The position numbers were made by a program, and so were the translations under genes. A model generated the notes under the pieces. It was given only the letters and a program-made list of their open reading frames with translations. It was not told the origin of the DNA and searched no databases. From Paenibacillus tyrphae (GTDB lineage Bacteria; Bacillota; Bacilli; Paenibacillales; NBRC-103111), in contig NZ_JNVM01000067.1 of assembly GCF_000722545.1 (NCBI RefSeq), positions 1-47,760 of the forward strand: a stretch of 47,760 nucleotides of DNA, written 5' to 3'. This document shows positions 1-9,777 of the stretch, piece by piece. Each line of letters begins with the position of its first letter. Position 1 is the stretch's first letter.

Positions 1-413
1 TATTATGTGGTATTTAATCTGGGTACCTTTATTTCTCTATGCATACAATTCCCGAACGTCTGGTACAAGTCCCTTCGTTACTTTATTCAAATGAATAAGA
101 TCCTGCGAATGAGCGAGATAGAACGAGAAAACAGCATCATACTGAGGGAGGCGGACGTAAACTCTTACGGAATATACTCTACCTCTATTTGTCTGAGATT
201 CTCTACTTAACTAAGGTCTCTCAACAAGCTCTAGGAACCCCCTTAACGGGTTCCTTTTGTTTGAATAATAATCAATACCTGGTCTTAGACGGCATGATTC
301 GTTCCAAAGACTGCAACCATGGGGTCCAGCACCCGCCGTGCGGCACCGCAATCGCAACGCGTGCGCCGGGAGAGGCGGGTGGTGGCTGCGTTGCTTCCGC
401 CGGGTAACCCGTT
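1..413. other. Left-edge stretch without a convincing gene
   Basis: No reading frame here has both a good ribosome site and a recognisable product; the short open frames look random. The only clear element is the intrinsic terminator at 234-258, which must serve a plus-strand transcript starting at or before the window edge. The remainder is the 3' flank of the minus-strand gene ending at 414. Confidence 0.5.
234..258 (+). terminator. Intrinsic terminator
   Basis: A seven-base GC-rich stem (GGAACCC at 234-240 paired with GGGTTCC at 248-254) is followed by a run of T on the plus strand. The upstream gene it ends is not visible. Confidence 0.7.
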
Positions 414-1313
414 CTATCGCAAATCCCGCAGCAGCCGCAAATTGCCCAGCGTCAGCACGCTTTTCCACGCTTCTTTGGCAATCGGCCATACGTCCTCGTA
501 CTGCCCCCAAGCCCACGCCGGCTCCCAGGCTCCCTCCTCCGTCTGCCCCTGGACGATGAACTCCAGATTGGCCGGTAGGATATCCTTGTACCGCTCGTAG
601 TATGGAGATTGCCGTGTTGTCGCCACTTGAACCGGATGTAGCCCGTACCCGCTCCACTGTGACGGATCAACCGTGACACAGCGGCCGATCATCGTGTCGA
701 GCCGGTCCGCGATCCGTGCCCGCTGCTCACCAGTGAGCCGCTCGGACAGGCGCAAGTAGCACAACAGCTCATGAAATTCGTCTAGCGACGATTCCGAGCA
801 CAGCTTATGGATGGCAGGCTCGTTCAGCTTGTCCGCCCAGCCTTCCGCCTCCGGCCATTCCCGGAACTGAACAAAGTAGCCCGCGATTTCCGCGCTCGGA
901 TTGCCCCAGTACGGATTCGCTTTGCTGTAATTCCACCACGGGGCCCGAGGGGACTGCTCAACCTCCGGCGGCACCTTGTCCCAGCCCGAAATCACAGGGT
1001 CATACGTCTGCGTAAAGTAACGCAGCGCTTTTCTTGTCATCTCCCCGCCTGCCTCCCGGGGAAGCAGGGACAGCGTTTGCAGCGCTACGGTTGTGGCCAT
1101 AGCCGAGGACTCCGCGCAGCGAATATCCGGCTCCAGTCCATGCCCGAAGCCGCCGTCTTCGTTCTGGTAGGGCTCCAACGCCCGGACCACGTCCTCCGCG
1201 CGTCCCCCTTCGAACTCATACTCATACATCGCCTTCTCCAGCGGCCGCGCTTTCGTTTGCAGGTAGTGCTTGGCTCGTTCTTCCGCCGCCGCAGCGGCTC
1301 CATTGAATTCCAT
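414..1313 (-). CDS. Prenyltransferase/squalene-cyclase-like alpha/alpha-toroid protein
   Basis: A 299-residue soluble protein. Residues around 45-65 (RALEPYQNEDGGFGHGLEPD) show the QxxDGGFG motif of terpenoid-cyclase/protein-prenyltransferase alpha-alpha toroid repeats, followed by helices rich in L, A and E. Proteins of this type are widespread in Bacillales and usually annotated only by fold; no reaction can be assigned, and I see no DxDD cyclase motif. The ATG at 1313 is preceded by TAGGAGG about 10 bases upstream, which supports the start. It lies downstream of the AraC-type gene on the same strand with a 129-base gap, so it may be co-transcribed with it. Confidence 0.75.
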   Translation of the reverse strand: MEFNGAAAAAEERAKHYLQTKARPLEKAMYEYEFEGGRAEDVVRALEPYQNEDGGFGHGLEPDIRCAESSAMATTVALQTLSLLPREAGGEMTRKALRYFTQTYDPVISGWDKVPPEVEQSPRAPWWNYSKANPYWGNPSAEIAGYFVQFREWPEAEGWADKLNEPAIHKLCSESSLDEFHELLCYLRLSERLTGEQRARIADRLDTMIGRCVTVDPSQWSGYGLHPVQVATTRQSPYYERYKDILPANLEFIVQGQTEEGAWEPAWAWGQYEDVWPIAKEAWKSVLTLGNLRLLRDLR

Positions 1314-1442
1314 CGCTCACATGCCTCCTAGATGTTCGATTTCCGTATACCAGTGTAACCGGCCTTAGGCAGCTTGTATTGAACAAATCGGACATGTTGG
1401 ATAGGAACGGAACTCTTGCGTACATGATGGGCGGACCACCTG

Positions 1443-2264
1443 CTAGGACATCATCAACGAGGAGGGAACCTCGCCGTAAAAGCGCTTGAAGTCGCGAATG
1501 AAATGCGCTTGATCGCAGTATCCGTAAGCCCCGGCAATTTCCTGCCAAGAAAGCGCGGGGTGCCTTTCCGCATCGCGCAATATATTTTGAAACCGGACAA
1601 TACCGCAAAACGTTTTCGGCCCCAGCCCGATCCGGCCGTCGAACAGCCGTTGCAACTGCCTTGCGCTAATATTCCCCGACCGGGCCAACTGCTGGACACT
1701 GATCGTCCCCCTGGCTGCAAAAATATGCACCATCGCCTCATGCAGTGCCGGCGGTGCTTCGAATCTGCCGCTATCCGCAGCCGCTAGAAGGCGGAGCAGC
1801 GCCGTTTCCACGAGGACGAGCCGTTCCGCGGTTCCTGCGGCAAGCCGCAGCCGTTCCCCGAGCTCCGCCACCGCTTTCCCCCACACGTCCGTCCCCCGAA
1901 ACAGCGCATTTTTAAACTCGCCGAGCGGCACTCCTATAAAGGGATAGGCCCCGCCCGGAAAAAACCGCACCGCAAACGTTTCCGACGCGCCCTCGCGCTT
2001 CGGACCCGGGCTGAAGGGAAGCTCGAACGCTCCGCAATAACGAATAGAAACGTCTCCCCCGCCCTCGGCTTTCCATTCGAAAATCAAGTCCGTACAGCCG
2101 TCCGGAACGACGGTGACCGCAGGTTCGCATAGTCCCGTTCCAGCCGCCCGGGAGCTCCAATAGCACGATACATACGCCATAAGTGCGGGACATGGCTTGT
2201 ATTCCGCGTAATGATCCGGGGTTCGCGTCCCCTGCGTCGGTTCGAACATCAGGTAAGATTCCAC
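1443..2264 (-). CDS. AraC-family transcriptional regulator with DUF6597-like N-terminal domain
   Basis: About 273 residues. The N-terminal half (HYAEYKPCPALMAYVSCYWS) resembles the DUF6597 sensor domain found in one-component AraC regulators. The C-terminal third carries a double helix-turn-helix: ISVQQLARSGNISARQLQRL, then later SWQEIAGAYGYCDQAHFIRD and the typical FKRFYGEVPSSL end. I chose the GTG at 2264 because AAGGAG lies nine bases upstream; the frame stays open to 2423, but that part overlaps the promoter of the divergent aminotransferase gene. Its ligand and target are unknown; the divergent aminotransferase or the downstream toroid protein are possible targets. Confidence 0.8.
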   Translation of the reverse strand: MESYLMFEPTQGTRTPDHYAEYKPCPALMAYVSCYWSSRAAGTGLCEPAVTVVPDGCTDLIFEWKAEGGGDVSIRYCGAFELPFSPGPKREGASETFAVRFFPGGAYPFIGVPLGEFKNALFRGTDVWGKAVAELGERLRLAAGTAERLVLVETALLRLLAAADSGRFEAPPALHEAMVHIFAARGTISVQQLARSGNISARQLQRLFDGRIGLGPKTFCGIVRFQNILRDAERHPALSWQEIAGAYGYCDQAHFIRDFKRFYGEVPSSLMMS

Positions 2265-2370
2265 ATCGTCCGGCTCCTTCCATCTCCGTGCTGATACGAA
2301 TAGTTTACCACACCGGTCGTCCGGACGCCTTGGCAGCATGTGAACGGCTTCTGTCGGCTTTTGGCGGCAG

Positions 2371-2399
2371 TTGTCATCTCCCCCGGTTAGGTTTACAAT
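2371..2399 (+). promoter_or_regulatory. Sigma-A-type promoter of the aminotransferase gene
   Basis: TTGTCA at 2371-2376 and TACAAT at 2394-2399 are separated by exactly 17 bases, followed 47 bases later by AAAGGAG and the ATG at 2455. Confidence 0.65.
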
Positions 2400-2454
2400 T
2401 AAATTTATCACTTGAAGCAACATTCACTTCTTTTCGCCAAAGGAGCCTTAACCG

Positions 2455-3657
2455 ATGGAATATCGTTTTTCCGATACAACCAAAGCTTTCGAATCGTCGG
2501 CCGTGCGCGAGATCCTGAAATTGACCCAGGGCCGTTCGATCATTTCGCTCGCCGGCGGCCTGCCGAACGAGCAGTATTTTCCGGTAGAAGCGGTCAACGA
2601 AGCGTTCGATCGCGTATTCAAGCAGGGCAAGGGCGTGCTGCAGTACGGCTTGACCGAAGGCTACACGCCGCTGCGCGAGAACATCTCAAAGCATCTGGAA
2701 CGCAAAGGCATCCGCGCCGGCGTCGACAACATGCTGCTGACGACAGGGTCGCAGCAAGCGATCGACCTGCTCACCCGCGTCTATATCGATCCGGGCGATG
2801 TCATTCTTGTTGAGCGGCCGACTTACCTGGCTGCCATTCAAGTATTCCAATCCCGCCAGGCGAAGCTTGTTTCCGTCGACTGCGACGCGGACGGCATGGT
2901 TCCCGAGGATCTGGAGCGTAAAATCAAGCAGCACCGTCCGAAGCTCGTTTACGTCATCCCCACCTTCTCCAACCCAACGGGGAAATCGTGGAGCTTGGAA
3001 CGGCGCCAAAGCACCTTAAACCTGTGTAAAGCCCACGATGTGCTGATTTTGGAAGACGATCCGTACGGCGAGCTGCGCTTCGGCGGCGGCGAGCCGATGC
3101 CGTCGATTTTCTCGTTGGAGCAGGAGGCCAATGGCAGTTCGGTTGTCTACACCAGCACGTTCTCCAAAATCGTTGCTCCGGCGCTGCGCACGGGCTGGAT
3201 CATCGGCGACGAGCAGGTGATCCGTCATATGACCCGCGCCAAACAAGCGGCCGACCTGCACTCCAGCACGATGGACCAGCAGGCGCTGCACCAGCTGTTC
3301 GAGCATTTCGATTTGTACGGCCATATCGATCAGATCCGAACGGCATACGAGACGCGGATGCGGCAGATGATCGACCTGATGAAGGCAAAGAACTGGGACG
3401 GCGTGCAGTTGATCGAGCCGAAAGGCGGCATGTTCGTCTGGGTGGAAATGCCCGAGCATATCAACACGCAGGAGCTGCTTAAGCTGGCTGTTGAGGAAGG
3501 CGTCGCTTTCGTCCCGGGCATCAGCTTCTTCGCGAACGAACCGCAGACGAACACGATGCGGCTGAACTTCACCCATACGGACAGCGAGGACATGGTCCGT
3601 GCTTTCGATCGGTTGGACCGTGCCCTGAAGCGCATGTACCAGACTGCGACGCGTTGA
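2455..3657 (+). CDS. PLP-dependent class I/II aminotransferase (2-aminoadipate/LysN-like)
   Basis: A 400-residue fold-type I aminotransferase. It shows the family landmarks in order: SIISLAGGLPNEQYFP near the N-terminus, TTGSQQAIDLLTRVYIDPGD, the VIPTFSNPTGKSW loop, LEDDPYGELRF with the cofactor-pairing Asp, and the PLP lysine in STFSKIVAPALRTGWI. The MocR DNA-binding domain is absent, so this is a stand-alone enzyme of the family that includes archaeal/Thermus LysN and leucine/aromatic aminotransferases. The exact amino acid cannot be read from sequence. It converges on leuA, so a role in branched-chain amino acid transamination is plausible but inferred. Start supported by AAAGGAG seven to eight bases upstream. 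Confidence 0.85.
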   Translation: MEYRFSDTTKAFESSAVREILKLTQGRSIISLAGGLPNEQYFPVEAVNEAFDRVFKQGKGVLQYGLTEGYTPLRENISKHLERKGIRAGVDNMLLTTGSQQAIDLLTRVYIDPGDVILVERPTYLAAIQVFQSRQAKLVSVDCDADGMVPEDLERKIKQHRPKLVYVIPTFSNPTGKSWSLERRQSTLNLCKAHDVLILEDDPYGELRFGGGEPMPSIFSLEQEANGSSVVYTSTFSKIVAPALRTGWIIGDEQVIRHMTRAKQAADLHSSTMDQQALHQLFEHFDLYGHIDQIRTAYETRMRQMIDLMKAKNWDGVQLIEPKGGMFVWVEMPEHINTQELLKLAVEEGVAFVPGISFFANEPQTNTMRLNFTHTDSEDMVRAFDRLDRALKRMYQTATR

Positions 3658-3683
3658 GTGAAAGAATAGAAATACCGATAAAA

Positions 3684-3734
3684 AATATAGGCGATAGCAT
3701 TCCCAGGTATTCCGGGCTGCTATCGCCTATTTCA
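3684..3734. terminator. Bidirectional terminator between aminotransferase and leuA
   Basis: A perfect 13-base stem (ATAGGCGATAGCA at 3687-3699, its complement at 3718-3730) is flanked by A-rich and T-rich sequence, so it can end both converging transcripts. Confidence 0.85.
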
Positions 3735-3735
3735 T

Positions 3736-5283
3736 TTAAATCAACGTCACATTATCACGGCCGCGGGTCGGACTTTTGCGCTTCTCGATCAAAACGTTGA
3801 TCGCGTCCACGTACGCACGGGCGCTCGCTTCGAGAATGTCCGTGCTAACCCCGCGCCCAAGCACGGCGTAATCGCCCTGCTTCAGCACTACATGCACCTC
3901 GCCAAGCGCATCCTTGCCTTGCGTAACCGATTGGATCGAATAGTCGTCGAGCTCGACTTCTTCCTTGGTCGCCTTGTCGATCGCTTTGTAAATCGCATCG
4001 ACGGAGCCGTTGCCGACTGCCGCTTCGTCCAGGTGACCGCCATCCAGCAGCTTGATCCGCACGGTTGCGGTCGGGGTGGATTGATTGCCGTACGATACTT
4101 GAATCGTCTCCAGCGAGAACACTTCCGGCGTCTCGATCAGCTTCTCTTCAAGCAGTGCGACAATGTCTTCGTCCGTGACGTTCTTCTTCTTGTCGGCCAA
4201 GTCTTTGAACTTGGCGAACGCGGCATTCACATGCTCGTCATCGAGGTTGTAGCCGAGGTCGACCAGCTTCTCGCGGAAAGCATGGCGTCCGGAGTGCTTG
4301 CCGAGCACCAGCTTGCTTTCCTTGAGCCCAATCGTCTCAGGCGACATAATCTCGTATGTCGTCTTTTCCTTCAGCATGCCATCCTGATGGATACCGGATT
4401 CGTGCGCGAACGCATTGGCACCGACAATAGCCTTGTTGCCCGGCACGACCATACCGGTCAGCTTGCTGACCAAGCGGCTCGTACGGGCAATCTCGGACAG
4501 CGTGAGCGACGTCTTCGCTTGGAAAAACTCCTGACGCGTTTCAAGCGCCATTGCCACTTCCTCGATCGACGTATTGCCGGCGCGTTCGCCGATGCCGTTG
4601 ATCGTCCCTTCGATCTGGTCCGCTCCGTTCAGAATCGCCGCCAGCGCATTCGCCGTCGCCATGCCCAAGTCGTCGTGACAGTGCGCGCTGAGCTGAATTT
4701 TCTCAATGCCCGGCACGTTCTCTTTCAGCGTCTTGAAAATGTTACCGTATTCATAAGGCGTCATATAGCCGACCGTATCCGGGATGTTCACGACCGTCGC
4801 GCCGGCGCGGATCGCCATCTCCGTCACTTCGCACAGAAAATCGAGCTCGGTGCGGCCGGCATCCTCCGGCGAAAACTCGATTTTGCTGAAATACTTCTTC
4901 GCGTAACGGATCGCCGCTTCCGCCGTTTCGAGCACCTGATGCTTTTCCATCCGCAGCTTGTGCTGACGGTGAATCGGCGAGGTCGCGAGGAACAAATGCA
5001 GACAAGGGTCCTGCGCATCCTTCAGCGCTTCGCGGGCCGCCTCGATATCCTGCTCGCGGGAACGCGACAGGGCGATAACCGAGGCATTCTTTACGGCGCG
5101 GGCCACGGCGCTGACACCCGCCAAATCTCCGGGCGAAGCCGCCGGGAAGCCGGCTTCCATCCGGTCGACGCCGAGCTTCTCGAGCTGCAGCGCAATCTCG
5201 ACTTTTTCCTGCATGTTCAGGTTGACGCCCGGCGACTGCTCGCCGTCACGAAGTGTCGTATCGAAAATATAAATTTTTCTCAT
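3736..5283 (-). CDS. leuA: 2-isopropylmalate synthase
   Basis: 515 residues, the usual length for the bacterial enzyme. It condenses acetyl-CoA with 2-ketoisovalerate, the first committed step of leucine synthesis. Visible landmarks are FDTTLRDGEQSPGVNL at the N-terminus with the metal-binding Asp and catalytic Arg, the HCHDDLGMATANALAAI metal-binding histidines, GIGERAGNTSIEEVAMAL, and a C-terminal regulatory LeuA-dimer region, so leucine feedback is expected. It is the last gene of the ilvB operon. The leuB, leuC and leuD genes do not follow: a terminator does. AAGGAGG lies about 13 bases before the ATG, a slightly long spacing. Confidence 0.97.
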   Translation of the reverse strand: MRKIYIFDTTLRDGEQSPGVNLNMQEKVEIALQLEKLGVDRMEAGFPAASPGDLAGVSAVARAVKNASVIALSRSREQDIEAAREALKDAQDPCLHLFLATSPIHRQHKLRMEKHQVLETAEAAIRYAKKYFSKIEFSPEDAGRTELDFLCEVTEMAIRAGATVVNIPDTVGYMTPYEYGNIFKTLKENVPGIEKIQLSAHCHDDLGMATANALAAILNGADQIEGTINGIGERAGNTSIEEVAMALETRQEFFQAKTSLTLSEIARTSRLVSKLTGMVVPGNKAIVGANAFAHESGIHQDGMLKEKTTYEIMSPETIGLKESKLVLGKHSGRHAFREKLVDLGYNLDDEHVNAAFAKFKDLADKKKNVTDEDIVALLEEKLIETPEVFSLETIQVSYGNQSTPTATVRIKLLDGGHLDEAAVGNGSVDAIYKAIDKATKEEVELDDYSIQSVTQGKDALGEVHVVLKQGDYAVLGRGVSTDILEASARAYVDAINVLIEKRKSPTRGRDNVTLI

Positions 5284-5443
5284 GGTCTTGGCCGCGCCTC
5301 CTTAGGAAATGATTTGCATTAAAGCAGAAAAAGGTGCGACCCGAAACGGGCAGGCAACGGACCTGCCTACCGTCCATTCCCTGCGCCGCTTTCAAGCCGA
5401 CCTTATGCCGCTTGTCCGTTATACGTTACTATCGTCTGCCGAA

Positions 5444-6436
<993 letters not shown>

Positions 6437-6595
6437 GGATAATAGCTCCTCCTTTGAATTAAAACCCTGTGAACGGGTGCTCGAACGGACGACGGGGATA
6501 GGAAGCTCGGACCGCCGTACCGCATTGGCCCAGTCATCCGCATGAGCCCCCGCTCACAGGATCAACTTGATATTAGGTGCAAAACGAAAAATGAA

Positions 6596-7084
6596 TTATT
6601 TAATCATACCGCGAATCATGGCCGTGACGCCGGTACGGGACAGCTCCTTGATGCCGTAAGGCTTGAGCAGCTCGGTCATGGCTTCGATTTTCTCGGAATC
6701 CCCAACCACCTGCACGATCAGCGAGCTCGGACCGATATCGACGATAGCTGCGCGGAACGTCTCGACGACGCCGAGAATTTCCGGCCGCATGCTTGGTTCG
6801 GCGTTTACTTTGATCAGCGCCAGCTCGCGCGCCACCATCGGATGGGCGCTCAGGTCAACGACTTTGATCACGTCGATCAGCTTATAGAGCTGCTTGGAAA
6901 CCTGCTCCAGCGTCTTGTCGTCTCCCGTCGTGACGATAACCATGCGGGAGAGCCCTTTTTCCTCAGACTCGCCCACCGTAATGCTCTCGATATTGAAGCC
7001 CCGGCGGCCGAACAGGCCGGATACGCGCTGCAGCACACCGGGCTGGTTGTTCACTAGAACGGATATGGTGTGTTTGCGTGTCAT
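6596..7084 (-). CDS. ilvN: Acetolactate synthase small (regulatory) subunit
   Basis: 162 residues. The ACT domain at the N-terminus begins HTISVLVNNQPGVLQRVSGL and continues with FGRRGFNIESITVG; the remainder is the ALS_ss C-terminal domain. This subunit binds valine and activates the IlvB catalytic subunit. Its ATG overlaps the ilvB stop codon as ATGA (7081-7084), so the two subunits are translationally coupled. The same gene is called ilvH in some genomes. Confidence 0.95.
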   Translation of the reverse strand: MTRKHTISVLVNNQPGVLQRVSGLFGRRGFNIESITVGESEEKGLSRMVIVTTGDDKTLEQVSKQLYKLIDVIKVVDLSAHPMVARELALIKVNAEPSMRPEILGVVETFRAAIVDIGPSSLIVQVVGDSEKIEAMTELLKPYGIKELSRTGVTAMIRGMIK

Positions 7085-8823
7085 TCCGAATCCCCCATTA
7101 ACATTTGGTCTATCGTCGAGCCCTGCGTTACCATTGGGAACACGTTCTCGTGCTTCCGGACGACGAATTCGACGAGCACGGGACCCGGGGTATCAAGCGC
7201 TTCCTGCCAAGCGCGGCGTGCTTCGTCTTTGTTCGTTGCACGAAGACCCTTCACGCCGTAAGCTTCCGCCAGCTTCACGAAATCCGGGCTGCCGGCCAAG
7301 TCGATGTGGCTGTACCGGTTGTCGTAAATAATCTCCTGCCACTGGCGCACCATCCCAAGCACCTGGTTGTTGATGACGACGATTTTGACCGGAATTTGGT
7401 GAATCGCGCAAACCGCAAGCTCCTGAGAGCACATCTGCATGCCGCCGTCGCCGTTGATCGAGACGACCAACCGGTCCGGGTGCGCCTTCTGCGCGCCGAT
7501 CGCGGACGGGAATCCGAAGCCCATCGTGCCAAGGCCCCCCGAGGTGATCCAGGAACGCGGATGATTGAATTTGTAATACTGCGCCGCCCACATCTGATGC
7601 TGGCCGACGTCCGTTGTGACGATCGCTTCGCCCTTGGTCGTCTCGTGAATCATCTCGATCACGTACTGCGGCTTCAGCTCCGTATCGGAATCTTTGTAGC
7701 GCAGCGGGAAATTCCGTTTCGTCTCCTGCACCCATTCGATCCATTTCTCGGATCGGGACGGCTTCGCCTTCAGGTTGGCAAGCTGGAGCACAGCCTTCAC
7801 GTCGCCGACGACCGGGATGGCCGTCTCGACGATTTTGCCGATTTCCGCCGGGTCCACGTCGATGTGGACGATTTTTTTCGCCTTCGGCGCAAAGCCGTCC
7901 ACCTTCATCGTGACGCGGTCATCGAACCGGGCGCCGATGCCGATCAACAGATCGCAGTTTTGCAGCGCGTTGTTGGCGGTGTACGTTCCGTGCATCCCCG
8001 GCATGCCGAGCCACAGCTCATGCGCACTCGGGAAGCCGCCCAAGCCAAGCAGCGTCGTGGCGACCGGAATCCGCGTTTTATTGACGAACTCAAGCAGCTG
8101 CTCCGCTGCGTCGGCATAGACGACGCCGCCGCCTGCAATGATAACCGGACGCTCGCTCTCGGCGATCGCCTCCAGCATCTTGTCGACTTGGAGCTTGTTC
8201 GGCTGCACCGTCGGATTGTAGCCGCGGATGTCCACCTTCTCCGGATAGTAGAACGGCGACGTATCGTTCGAGACGTCCTTCGGAATATCGATCAGAACCG
8301 GGCCTCTGCGGCCGGTCGAAGCGATATGGAACGCTTCTTTGATAATGCGCGGCAAATCTTTTACGTCGCGCACCAAGTAGCTGTGCTTCGTAATCGGCAT
8401 CGTGATGCCGGTAATGTCCGCCTCTTGGAAAGCGTCCGTACCGATCACCGATGTCGCGACGTTGCCCGTGATGACTACGAGCGGCACCGAATCCATGTAA
8501 GCCGTCGCAATCCCGGTAACGAGGTTCGTTGCTCCAGGACCCGAGGTGGCGATACAGACGCCTACCTTGCCGGTCGAACGGGCGTACCCGTCGGCTGCGT
8601 GAATCGCGCCTTGCTCATGCCGCGTCAGCAAATGGTTAAAATCCGGATTGCCGTGCATGGCATCGTAAATATATAAGACCGCTCCGCCGGGATAACCGAA
8701 GACGCAATCCACGTCCTCCAGCAGCAGGCTGCGGAGCAGCATTTCCGAACCGGTAATGACGTCCGGTTTCAGCAGCTCTTCGCGAAGCTGTTCCTTTGAC
8801 TTTTGTGTGGTTTGGACGATCAT
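7081..8823 (-). CDS. ilvB: Acetolactate synthase large (catalytic) subunit
   Basis: 580 residues, full length. A thiamine-diphosphate enzyme that joins two pyruvates, or pyruvate and 2-ketobutyrate, opening the branched-chain pathway. The N-terminal domain has VFGYPGGAVLYIYDAM and RHEQGAIHAADGYAR with the catalytic Glu; the central domain binds FAD; the C-terminal domain has the ThDP motif from SINGDGGMQMCSQEL to VVINN. Start supported by GAGAGGAGG nine bases upstream. It is the first gene after the T-box leader, so its expression should rise when charged tRNA-Leu is scarce. Confidence 0.97.
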   Translation of the reverse strand: MIVQTTQKSKEQLREELLKPDVITGSEMLLRSLLLEDVDCVFGYPGGAVLYIYDAMHGNPDFNHLLTRHEQGAIHAADGYARSTGKVGVCIATSGPGATNLVTGIATAYMDSVPLVVITGNVATSVIGTDAFQEADITGITMPITKHSYLVRDVKDLPRIIKEAFHIASTGRRGPVLIDIPKDVSNDTSPFYYPEKVDIRGYNPTVQPNKLQVDKMLEAIAESERPVIIAGGGVVYADAAEQLLEFVNKTRIPVATTLLGLGGFPSAHELWLGMPGMHGTYTANNALQNCDLLIGIGARFDDRVTMKVDGFAPKAKKIVHIDVDPAEIGKIVETAIPVVGDVKAVLQLANLKAKPSRSEKWIEWVQETKRNFPLRYKDSDTELKPQYVIEMIHETTKGEAIVTTDVGQHQMWAAQYYKFNHPRSWITSGGLGTMGFGFPSAIGAQKAHPDRLVVSINGDGGMQMCSQELAVCAIHQIPVKIVVINNQVLGMVRQWQEIIYDNRYSHIDLAGSPDFVKLAEAYGVKGLRATNKDEARRAWQEALDTPGPVLVEFVVRKHENVFPMVTQGSTIDQMLMGDSE

Positions 8824-8861
8824 GAATATTGGCCTCCTCTCAGATAATCCGACAAACGACT

Positions 8862-8920
8862 AAAAAACCCCTCTCATCCCCAAACGCAGCATGTGCGTCT
8901 GACGGGACGAAAGGGGTTAA
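8862..8920 (-). terminator. T-box attenuator terminator
   Basis: A long GC-rich stem-loop just after the T-box sequence ends in six T residues on the minus strand, 39 bases before the ilvB start. It competes with the antiterminator formed by the T-box. Confidence 0.9.
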
Positions 8921-9262
8921 TCTTCCGTGGTACCACCCAGAATTTGTTAGATGCCTCGCGGCAAATAACCTTAGCAGGTAATGCGCGCCGCAGCAATCCT
9001 CATCGGCTAGCACGATGACGACCCGCGAATTCGCGTCTCTTACCTTTGGCACGGTAACGTGTGCCAATCCGATTTCCCCTAGTAACATTGTCGCTTTCAA
9101 GCGGTAAAGCCTGATGCTATACGACAAGGCTTTCAGGAAAACAGCTCCGAGGTGAGCTCGTACATAAGGGGTTAAGGCATTGGTTTCAGCATCTCCGCTG
9201 CTCTCTGAACATAAGAGCCCTTATAACTTCGTCCTCTTCATAGCCGATAGTTCTGATGTGTT
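8862..9262 (-). promoter_or_regulatory. T-box riboswitch leader, leucine (CUC) specifier
   Basis: Read on the minus strand, the leader shows the order expected of a T-box: GAAGAGGACGAAGTTA, CAGAGAGCAGCGG with GATGCTGAAA, then GAGCTCACCTCGG holding the specifier codon CTC (Leu), and finally the T-box TGGGTGGTACCACGG (plus coordinates 8925-8939). It ends in a terminator whose stem pairs AACCCC/GGGGTT (8866-8871 with 8913-8918) plus an adjoining segment, followed by TTTTTT. Uncharged tRNA-Leu pairing to the specifier and to the T-box side bulge would favour the antiterminator and read-through into ilvB. The CUC specifier matches the known ilv-leu operon of Bacillus subtilis. Confidence 0.95.
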
Positions 9263-9269
9263 TTTTTGT

Positions 9270-9298
9270 ATTATATGCCGAATCGATTCTTTAGTCAA
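9270..9298 (-). promoter_or_regulatory. Sigma-A promoter of the ilvB-ilvN-ilvC-leuA operon
   Basis: On the minus strand TTGACT (9298-9293) and a perfect TATAAT (9275-9270) are 17 bases apart, placing the start of transcription near 9262, just upstream of the T-box stem I. Confidence 0.9.
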
Positions 9299-9777
9299 GC
9301 ATCATTCCCGAGGAAAAAAAGGAAGCGAAACGCCATTGATCCGGGACCTTCCGCTCAAGTCGTAGACGGCGTTTGCGGTTTCTTTACACGAAGTCGGACC
9401 TGAGACTCTTTCGGAAAGCGCGCTTGCAAGCGTTCCTACCCCGCGGCTGCCGATTGCCGTCGCATCGAATGAAGATTTTGTGAATGCCCCTCATTGTCTT
9501 CACAAACAATTCTTGCCGGCTTGACGGGGCAATAACAAACTTTGGTTATGTTAAAAAGGAGCTCCGCGACAAAGGAACGGAGGACGGCCGACCGAAAATG
9601 GGATACACTGAAACTTTTACCAGAAAGAACTCGTCTTCAATCATGCGCCCTTGGGCCAATAATAGCCATGATGGAGAAAAGTTTACCGTATTGGGTCAAA
9701 ACGGAGAAGCCGTACGCCGAAGATATATAAAGACCGAAAGGGTAAAAAAGAGCGCAACTAAGAAAAGGAGTGATTTC
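9299..9777. other. Long intergenic region before the metallophosphoesterase
   Basis: No gene is supported here. The downstream frame stays open back to 9484, but that part is Lys/Arg/Ser-rich, lacks a ribosome site, and would bury the signal peptide. A TTGACG at 9521-9526 could be a -35 element, but the best -10-like sequences are 19-20 bases away, so no promoter is called. Confidence 0.5.

Noticed and set aside
7..210. 67-codon frame at the left edge
   Set aside because: No ribosome site, random-looking composition and no family resemblance.
3892..5322. 476-codon plus-strand frame opposite leuA
   Set aside because: Antisense shadow of a confident gene; Arg/Val/Asp-rich sequence with no family features, caused by GC-rich codon use.
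7105..8676. 523-codon plus-strand frame opposite ilvB
   Set aside because: Antisense shadow of ilvB, no ribosome site and no recognisable domain.
9484..9777. N-terminal extension of the metallophosphoesterase
   Set aside because: No ribosome site; it would put about 98 polar residues before a clear signal peptide that has AAAAGGAG at the right distance.
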